Below, piece by piece: positions 22,056-27,690 of a stretch of DNA of 27,690 nt. Numbering within the stretch: the stretch's first letter is position 1; every line of letters starts with the position of its first letter. Under the pieces are notes generated by a model that worked only from the letters and a program-made list of their open reading frames with translations, had not been told where the DNA came from and ran no database searches. The position numbers and the translations under genes are program-made. Origin of the DNA: UBA2428 sp002343545 (GTDB lineage: Bacteria; Bdellovibrionota; UBA2428); assembly GCA_937952285.1 (NCBI GenBank), contig CALFZE010000056.1, positions 1 to 27,690 on the forward strand, read 5' to 3'.

Positions 22056-22699
22056 AAACGGCTTTGGTGCTCGAGGGGCCGGGCTTTTCGGAGCAGGGCG
22101 AAGTCCTGCGCAATCTCGGTTTCGCGGGATTTCGGCAAGTTCAACGCTTCGTTTGGGACGCGCTCGACGATGCGGTCGCCGGAGACGCGGCGGCCGCCGA
22201 CCTTCTGCTCATCCGCGGGCCGTGGAGCCTGTCGCCCGAGGAACGCCTGCTGTCCAAGACGATGGCCGCGAAACTGAGCGGCCTGGATTTTTCGAAGGGC
22301 CCTTCCGTGCTAGCGGTTGGCCGCGGCGCGCTCGTCGCGCTGGAGTTGCTGGTCGGGGCGAACCTCGTTTGGGAGAGCCGCTTCGAGGACGGGGCGCGGT
22401 GGATACGTCTTCGCTCGTCGGAAGCGGAACCCAGTCATCTCGTGGGGCTTCGGCTTGGGCGTGCGGTGCCCAAGATGCCGGCGACTTTGCTCGATGGCCG
22501 GCCCATCTCCCCTTGGCTGGTGGACGATCGCGGAGAAACCATGGCTTGGCACGTCGAGCGCAAAATCTGGATTTCTCCGTTGGATATTCTCGCCTACGCC
22601 GAGCGTACCCAGTTGCCGGACTACGGGTACGCGGACTTGACGACGCTCCTCACGCAAGCGGACATCCTGGATCGTTTCGCGAAAAAAGGCGGCCTATGA
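22052..22699 (+). CDS. Degenerate PurQ-like class I glutamine amidotransferase lacking its nucleophile
   Basis: A 215-residue protein whose order of elements follows PurQ: KTALVLEGPGFSEQGEVLRNLGF at the N-terminus, VWD near 34-36, LLLIRGPWSLS in place of the LPGGFSYGD strand, and PSVLAVGRGALVALELL (84-100) in place of PVLGICNGFQILxExGLL. In this alignment Gly90 occupies the nucleophilic cysteine position, and no HPE catalytic triad end is seen. Glutaminase activity should therefore be absent. The GTG start lies in the stop of the PurL-like gene and its own stop overlaps the next start (ATGA), so all three genes are translationally coupled. That the two neighbours match the two FGAM synthase subunits supports both calls. 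Confidence 0.7.
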   Translation: MKTALVLEGPGFSEQGEVLRNLGFAGFRQVQRFVWDALDDAVAGDAAAADLLLIRGPWSLSPEERLLSKTMAAKLSGLDFSKGPSVLAVGRGALVALELLVGANLVWESRFEDGARWIRLRSSEAEPSHLVGLRLGRAVPKMPATLLDGRPISPWLVDDRGETMAWHVERKIWISPLDILAYAERTQLPDYGYADLTTLLTQADILDRFAKKGGL

Positions 22700-24321
22700 A
22701 CGCCGAAGGGAACAAAGGCTCGGTCGAAACGGAGTTCTCGCGCTGGGTCGCGGAGTGGGGCCCTTCGCTTTGGTACCTCGTCGAGGATTCGCACGAGCCC
22801 GACGAGCTGAATTCCCAGGAGTTCGTCGAATTCATCGAGAAAGTTCGGAACTCCGCGACGCGCCGGGCTCCGCGCACGGGCGACGTCGAAAGGGTGAGGC
22901 TCTTCGTTTCGGAGTGGCTAGCGGCCCAACCCTCCAAGTTGGATCGGCAAGCGACCGAAGATCGCATTCTGCTCGAAGGTCTCTTTCGCCTGAAATGGTC
23001 GCCCGATCTGGTCGCGACGCTCGTAAAGGCGTCGGGGCGAACCTCGCTTCGTTTTCGTGCCTTCGAAGCCCTCAAACGCCGCGCCCGACTGGGCCTTGAA
23101 GAAACGCGTTTCCGAACCCGCGACTGCGCTCGCGCCGATCTCGAGTTCTTGGCGGACCGCTTGGGCGCTTCGCGGTCCGATCCCTTGGGCATGGGAATCC
23201 ACCGGGAGATGCTTGAGCACGCGGCGCTTTGCCCGCGCTGCGGACGTCTGCGAAAGCGACTCGAAGCCGAGATCGAGACGATCTCGGACGGCAGTTTGAG
23301 CCCGGTTCCGAGTTCTTTCTTCGCGGAGGTCGCCGAAGTCCGAAGTCTCTCGGCGCGCGTCGGCGTCTTGCGGCTCTTCTCGCGCTGGCCTTGGTTCGTG
23401 CGCCTGCCCTTCCAGTTGATGGCGGCCTACGTCGTGGTCTTCGCCGTGTTGGCAATTCCGCACCTCGAAGAGATCGTTCCCGAGTGGACCGCGTTCCGCG
23501 AACGTTTGGGCCGGGTCGCTTCGATCGACCTCGGTCGCAAATCCTTGCCGTCGCCCGAAGTCGTGGCGACTCCGCCCCCGGAGCCGGTGGCGAGCGTGAC
23601 GTCGCCGGTCGCGCCGTCGCTTGCTTTGCCGGTCGCGATCGCGACTCCGCCGCCTCCGTCGGTCACGCCTCGGGGCTCCGTGACCGCGCCCGTTCCGCCG
23701 GTGACGGCGCCGTCGGTCGCGGCCGTCGCGGCGACCCCCGTGGAGCCTTCGGTGATCTCGGTCGCCGCTTCGCCGCTGAAAGTCGCGCCGCCCCAAGGCG
23801 GACTTTTCGCTTGGGTAGACTCCTGGCGGACCCGGTGGCGCGAAAAGACCCCGTCGCCTCTTCCGGTTGCGAGCGTTTCCGTGGCGGCCGAGCGTGAAGC
23901 CCCGGTGACGTCGAAGCCCGAAGTCCCTCCCGCGAAGGTCGCCGAAACCAAGCCGATCTCGGGCGCTCCGGAAGCGGCGTCGGAATCGGCGACGAGCTCC
24001 GTCGCCGAACGGCGTTTCTACCGTTGGGGCGCCTACACCGGACGGCTTTCCGCGGACGGAGACCGGATCCTCGCGATTCTGACGAAGTACGGAGCCGAGA
24101 AGGCGGGTGACCTTGCTTTGGGGGCGCCGTATCGCGGTGGCCGCTACTTCCACTTCGCGGTCACGGCGGAACAATTCAACGAGCTCAGCGCCGAAATTCG
24201 GGCGCTCGGACTCGGCAATCTCACCGAATCCGAAGCGACTTCGTGGCGTCGAACCCCTTTGAGTCAGCGCCGGGTCGTGTTCGTGCTCCAGCCCGAAGGC
24301 TCGAATCCCGCACGCCCCTGA
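22696..24321 (+). CDS. Membrane protein fusing sigma-region-like helices, zinc anti-sigma motif and C-terminal domain
   Basis: A 541-residue protein with one membrane span. Residues about 12-135 are helical, and DRILLEGLFRLKWSPDLVATL with RFRAFEALKRRAR resembles region 4 of ECF sigma factors. HAALCPRC gives His175-x3-Cys179-x2-Cys182, the zinc motif of ZAS anti-sigma factors. A membrane segment is at about 238-254. A Pro/Ala/Val/Thr-rich linker runs from about 285 to 430. A C-terminal domain (435-541) with AYTGRLSADGDRILAILTKYG and YFHFAVTAEQFNEL recalls the DUF4349-type domains found on some anti-sigma-like proteins. It overlaps the PurQ-like gene by 4 bases. Function as an anti-sigma or signal receptor is inferred; no free sigma gene lies in the window. 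Confidence 0.75.
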   Translation: MNAEGNKGSVETEFSRWVAEWGPSLWYLVEDSHEPDELNSQEFVEFIEKVRNSATRRAPRTGDVERVRLFVSEWLAAQPSKLDRQATEDRILLEGLFRLKWSPDLVATLVKASGRTSLRFRAFEALKRRARLGLEETRFRTRDCARADLEFLADRLGASRSDPLGMGIHREMLEHAALCPRCGRLRKRLEAEIETISDGSLSPVPSSFFAEVAEVRSLSARVGVLRLFSRWPWFVRLPFQLMAAYVVVFAVLAIPHLEEIVPEWTAFRERLGRVASIDLGRKSLPSPEVVATPPPEPVASVTSPVAPSLALPVAIATPPPPSVTPRGSVTAPVPPVTAPSVAAVAATPVEPSVISVAASPLKVAPPQGGLFAWVDSWRTRWREKTPSPLPVASVSVAAEREAPVTSKPEVPPAKVAETKPISGAPEAASESATSSVAERRFYRWGAYTGRLSADGDRILAILTKYGAEKAGDLALGAPYRGGRYFHFAVTAEQFNELSAEIRALGLGNLTESEATSWRRTPLSQRRVVFVLQPEGSNPARP

Positions 24322-24328
24322 CGAAAAA

Positions 24329-24362
24329 CGACCGGACTCGCTTCGAAGGCCGCTTCCGGTCG
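24329..24362 (-). terminator. Rho-independent terminator of aspS
   Basis: CGACCGGA (24329-24336) pairs perfectly with TCCGGTCG (24355-24362). Read on the minus strand, the stem is followed directly by TTTTT (24328-24324), a proper U-tract. It sits eight bases past the aspS stop and also faces the convergent operon ending at 24321. Confidence 0.75.
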
Positions 24363-24369
24363 CCGCGGA

Positions 24370-26277
24370 TCAAGACGTTTTGATGACCTGAAGGCGGAGC
24401 TCGGCGAGTTGCTCGGGCGAAACTTCGGAAGGCGTTTCGCTCATGAGGCAAACCGCGCGCGCGGTCTTCGGGAAAGCGATGACTTCGCGGAGCGAGTCCG
24501 CGCCCGCGAGGAGCATCGCGAGACGGTCCACGCCGAAGGCCGCGCCGCCGTGCGGAGGCGTGCCGTATTGGAGCGCTTCCAGGAAGAAGCCGAACTGCTT
24601 CTTGGCTTCTTCCTCGGAAAAACCGATCGCCTTGAACATCGCCGATTGGACCTTGGGATCGAAAATCCGCATGCTGCCGCCGGCCACTTCGAAGCCGTTC
24701 AAGGCGAGGTCGTAGGCCTGCGCGCGGATCGTCTTGAGGACTTTCACGTTGTCCGAGAAGATCTTCTCGCGGTCTTCGTCGAGCGGGCGCGTGAAGGGGT
24801 GGTGGGCCGCGGCGAGGCGGCCTTCCTTGTCGTCGTACATGAAAAGGGGGAAATCCAGGATCCAAGCGAATTCCCACTGGTCGCTGCGGCCGGGCTTGAT
24901 GAAGCCGAGTTCTCGCGCAAGGTGAAGGCGCAGCGTCCCCATGGCTTCCTGGACGCGCGGGGCTTGCTCGGCGCCGAAGAAGACGTGATCGCCGACCTTG
25001 AGCCCGAGTTTCGCTTCGAGCGCCTGCATCTCTTCGGGTTTGAAGAACTTCGCGATGGGCGAGTTCCACTGTCCGCTCGCCTCGACGCGGGCCCAGGCCA
25101 CGCCCTTCAGGCCCTGCGGTTGCACGATGGCGTTCAGGCCGTCGAAGAACTTGCGCGACCAAGTCGGCGCCGCGAGCTTTGCCGTCGTCAACTCGTCGTT
25201 GCGAACGGGGAGCGCGATGACGGCGCCGCCGCCCTTCACGATCGAGGAGAACACCTGGAACCCGCAGCTCTCGACGTCCTTGGAGACGTCCGTGAGCTTG
25301 AGGCCGAAGCGGATGTCGGGCTTGTCGGAACCGTAGTCCCGCATGGCGTCGTCGTAGGCGATGCAGGGGAATCCGAGTCCCGTCTTGGCCAAGCGCTCAC
25401 GGTACCCGGCCGTTTCGAGGTCGACGCCGAGGCACTCCTTCCAAAGGCCCACGACGAAGCGCTCGAGGATCGCGAGGAACTCGTCGCGCGAGAGGAAGCT
25501 GGCTTCCAAGTCGATCTGCGTGAACTCGGGCTGGCGGTCGGCGCGCAAGTCTTCGTCGCGGAAGCAGCGCGCGATTTGGCAGTAGCGCTCGACGCCCGCG
25601 ATCATGAGGAGCTGCTTGAGCGACTGCGGCGACTGCGGCAGGGCGAAGAACTGGCCGGGGTGCACGCGCGAGGGAACGAGATAGTCGCGCGCGCCTTCGG
25701 GCGTGGACTTGTAGAGGATCGGCGTCTCGATCTCGAGGAAACCCTGCGAGTCGAAGTAACGGCGCGTATGCTGCAGGAGCTTATGGCGCAGTTTGAAGTT
25801 ATCCATGAGCGCCGGGCGGCGCAGATCGAGGTAGCGGTACTTCAGGCGAGTGTTCTCGTTGACCGAGGCGTTGTCGTTCTCGATCGAGAAGGGCGGGACT
25901 TCGGCGGCGGCGAGCACGGTGAGCGCCGGACCGGCGCCGCCGTCTTGGTCGAGGACGACTTCGACCTTACCGGCTTCGCCCATCTTGGCGTTGACCATAT
26001 TGGCGGGGCGCGCGCGCACCGTCCCGCGCAAGCTCACGACGTACTCGGCGCGCAACTGGAGCGCTTCCTTGCGCGTGCCCTTGAAATCGAAGGCTTCGCC
26101 GAGCTTGCCGTCGGCCTCGACGACGACTTGGCAGTAGCCGGATCGGTCACGCAGGTCGATGAAGACGACGCCCCCGTGATCTCGCACTCGATTGACCCAA
26201 CCGGAAAGAAGGACGCTTTGGCCCTCGAGGGCAAGGCCGAGCTGGGCGATGGAGTGGGATCGGTATGCGTGTTTCAT
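24370..26277 (-). CDS. aspS: Aspartyl-tRNA synthetase
   Basis: A 635-residue class IIb synthetase of the bacterial type with GAD insertion. The N-terminal OB fold has SGWVNRVRDHGGVVFIDLRD. Motif 2 is CFRDEDLRADRQPEFTQID, and motif 3 is FGVDRLAMLLAGADSLREVIAFPK. FALPQSPQ and YSLRG-type bacterial signatures are also present. It is about 45 residues longer than E. coli AspRS (590). His34 in RDHGG corresponds to the His found in non-discriminating enzymes that also charge tRNA-Asn. ATG 26277 is used; an upstream TTG at 26307 is unlikely. It diverges from hisS and ends at a U-tract terminator. Confidence 0.97.
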   Translation of the reverse strand: MKHAYRSHSIAQLGLALEGQSVLLSGWVNRVRDHGGVVFIDLRDRSGYCQVVVEADGKLGEAFDFKGTRKEALQLRAEYVVSLRGTVRARPANMVNAKMGEAGKVEVVLDQDGGAGPALTVLAAAEVPPFSIENDNASVNENTRLKYRYLDLRRPALMDNFKLRHKLLQHTRRYFDSQGFLEIETPILYKSTPEGARDYLVPSRVHPGQFFALPQSPQSLKQLLMIAGVERYCQIARCFRDEDLRADRQPEFTQIDLEASFLSRDEFLAILERFVVGLWKECLGVDLETAGYRERLAKTGLGFPCIAYDDAMRDYGSDKPDIRFGLKLTDVSKDVESCGFQVFSSIVKGGGAVIALPVRNDELTTAKLAAPTWSRKFFDGLNAIVQPQGLKGVAWARVEASGQWNSPIAKFFKPEEMQALEAKLGLKVGDHVFFGAEQAPRVQEAMGTLRLHLARELGFIKPGRSDQWEFAWILDFPLFMYDDKEGRLAAAHHPFTRPLDEDREKIFSDNVKVLKTIRAQAYDLALNGFEVAGGSMRIFDPKVQSAMFKAIGFSEEEAKKQFGFFLEALQYGTPPHGGAAFGVDRLAMLLAGADSLREVIAFPKTARAVCLMSETPSEVSPEQLAELRLQVIKTS

Positions 26278-26289
26278 AGCAGAATGGGG

Positions 26290-26318
26290 ATTATGCACAG
26301 GCGACAAGGCACTGTCTT
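26290..26318 (-). promoter_or_regulatory. Candidate sigma-70 promoter of aspS
   Basis: On the minus strand AAGACA (26318-26313) and CATAAT (26295-26290) are separated by 17 bases. The -35 matches four and the -10 five of six consensus positions. Only 12 bases separate the -10 from the aspS ATG, so the leader would be about 4-6 bases, which agrees with the lack of a Shine-Dalgarno. Confidence 0.45.
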
Positions 26319-26338
26319 CAGGTTAAGAAAAATTTGGA

Positions 26339-27631
26339 ATGGCCGACAAACTTTCGACCCAGCCGTACAAAGGAACCCGGGACTTTTATCCGGAAGACAT
26401 GCGCTTTCGTCGTTGGATGTTCGGTCATCTGAGACAGGCGGTCGAGTCGTACGGATACCAGGAATACGACGGCCCCCTTTTGGAACCCTTCGATCTCTAC
26501 GCCTCCAAGACGAGCGAAGAAATCGTCAGCCAGCAACTTTACTGGTTGGTGGACCGGGGTGAACGCAAGATGGCCATCCGTCCGGAGATGACGCCGACCT
26601 TGGCGCGGATGGTGGCGGGCAAGCTGCAAGACCTGCCGAAGCCCATCCGTTGGTACTCGCTCCCGAATCTTTGGCGCTACGAGCGTCCCCAGCGCGGGCG
26701 CTTGCGCGAGCATTGGCAGTTGAACGTCGACGTGCTCGGCGGGGACCGGCTCCAAGGCGACGCCGAGATTCTCGCGGTCGCGGGCTCGATCTTCGAGGCC
26801 TTCGGGGGGTCCGAGCTCGTTCGCATCAAGATCAACAACCGCAAGTTCTTGGATCATGTCTTTCGCCAGACCTGCGGACTCGCGGACGAAGCGACGCTCG
26901 CCGTGACGAGACTCCTGGACGAGTACTTCAAGCTCGGTGCCGAGGCTTTTTCGGCCAAACTCGGAGGATTGGGACTCAGCCCGGACCAGATCGCCGAAGT
27001 CGTGTCCTACACCGAACTCGGGCGGCGCGGGATCGCGGGACTCTCGGAATCCAAGTACGCGAGCGAAGGCGGCCGCGAGCTCGTCGAACTCCTGGCGCAC
27101 TTGGATTCTAAGACTTTCGAGTTCGATCCCTGCATCGTGCGCGGATTCCAGTACTACACGGGCACGGTTTTCGAGGCCTACGACGTCTCGCCCGAGAACA
27201 CGCGCGCTCTCTTCGGCGGGGGTCGTTACGACAACCTCATCGGCCTTTTCGGGAAGCAACAGCTCTCGGGAGTCGGTTTTGGCTTGGGCGACGTTTCGCT
27301 CCAGAATTTCCTCGAGACCCACAAGCTCGTGCCGACCCTCGGGTCGGGAGTCGACGTGCTCGTGACGAACCCGGGTCCCGAGAAACGAGCCAAGGCCCAG
27401 CAGGTGCTCCGGCAGCTCCGGGCGAGCGGCTTCCGCGCCGCGACGACGTTGGATTATTCGGGCTTCGGCAAGCAGATCCAGTCGGCGGTCAAGCTGGGGG
27501 CGCGTTTCGTCGTGCTGCTCGGCGACGAGGAGCTCGGCCGCGGCGAAGTCGGGGTCAAGAATCTCGCGAGCGGCGGGCAGGCTTCCGTTCGGGAAGAGAC
27601 CCTCGTCGAGTTTCTCCGCTCCGATCGTTAG
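26339..27631 (+). CDS. hisS: Histidyl-tRNA synthetase
   Basis: A 430-residue class IIa synthetase. The N-terminus YKGTRDFYPEDM and motif 1 region with LEPFDLYASKTSEEIVSQQLY lead to RPEMTPTLARM and motif 2 YSLPNLWRYERPQRGRLREHWQLNVD. The histidine-binding block RGFQYYTGTVFEAYD and motif 3 GGGRYDNLIGLFG are intact. The C-terminal anticodon domain (from about 335) starts VDVLVTNPG. Length is normal. It diverges from aspS across 61 bases; the ATG has only a weak GGA before it and I see no convincing promoter on this strand. After the stop, the last 59 bases hold only a weak CCTCG/CGAGG hairpin. Confidence 0.97.
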   Translation: MADKLSTQPYKGTRDFYPEDMRFRRWMFGHLRQAVESYGYQEYDGPLLEPFDLYASKTSEEIVSQQLYWLVDRGERKMAIRPEMTPTLARMVAGKLQDLPKPIRWYSLPNLWRYERPQRGRLREHWQLNVDVLGGDRLQGDAEILAVAGSIFEAFGGSELVRIKINNRKFLDHVFRQTCGLADEATLAVTRLLDEYFKLGAEAFSAKLGGLGLSPDQIAEVVSYTELGRRGIAGLSESKYASEGGRELVELLAHLDSKTFEFDPCIVRGFQYYTGTVFEAYDVSPENTRALFGGGRYDNLIGLFGKQQLSGVGFGLGDVSLQNFLETHKLVPTLGSGVDVLVTNPGPEKRAKAQQVLRQLRASGFRAATTLDYSGFGKQIQSAVKLGARFVVLLGDEELGRGEVGVKNLASGGQASVREETLVEFLRSDR

Positions 27632-27690
27632 CTCGAGTAGGGGCCCCTCGGATCGAGGTCTCGTGCTTGAGGTTCCGACTAGTTAGAGTT

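Noticed and set aside
24409..26562. Long plus-strand open frame opposite aspS (717 codons)
   Set aside because: It mirrors the conserved aspartyl-tRNA synthetase gene and overlaps the hisS start; it is a codon-bias shadow.

Overview
The window is 27.7 kb of GC-rich, densely coded bacterial chromosome. It carries 27 genes, one of them partial and one frameshifted, and no rRNA, tRNA, CRISPR array or insertion sequence that I could find. The longest gene-free gaps are 3414-3595, 15484-15662 and 11277-11446, so no stretch over 300 bases lacks a gene. Several features point to a Gram-negative, motile, pilus-bearing bacterium: a CsrA-FliW pair, a PilT-type ATPase, many lipobox lipoproteins, and an ECF/zinc anti-sigma-like membrane protein. 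A deltaproteobacterium-like or Bdellovibrionota-like lineage would fit, but that placement is a guess from gene content.

Layout. Minus strand 1-2269: a site-2 protease, a lipoprotein and scpA (running off the left edge). Plus strand 2328-3413: pilT-like ATPase. Plus strand 3596-6970: csrA, fliW, a secreted protein with a Lys/Ala/Pro-rich linker, a secreted protein with ADP-ribosyltransferase-like motifs, and an NlpC/P60 protein, closed by a hairpin. Minus strand 11276-7040: arginine operon argF-argH-argR-argG, with an ArgR-box-like double palindrome over its promoter. Minus strand 15483-11447: a TPM-domain membrane protein, then a secreted deacetylase, a Cys-rich lipoprotein and a frameshifted caspase-like (clan CD) protein. 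Plus strand 15663-19245: phosphonate-type ABC transporter phnD-phnC-phnE plus a HAD hydrolase. A small lipoprotein gene (19575-19264, minus) diverges from the next operon. Plus strand 19602-24321: three overlapping genes encoding a degenerate PurL, a degenerate PurQ and a membrane protein. The window ends with divergent aspS (minus) and hisS (plus).

Most unusual is the 19602-24321 operon. Its first two products look like the two subunits of FGAM synthase but lack recognisable catalytic motifs; the PurQ-like nucleophile position is Gly. They are translationally coupled to a protein that joins a sigma-region-4-like helical segment, an HxxxCxxC zinc motif, one membrane span, a long Pro/Ala/Val linker and a C-terminal domain. 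I propose a pseudoenzyme-based signalling or scaffolding module. Other points of interest are likely CsrA-binding sites in the csrA and fliW leaders, the overlapping ArgR-like boxes over a possibly leaderless argF, a G10 tract at a ribosome-binding site, and the secreted deacetylase/clan CD operon.
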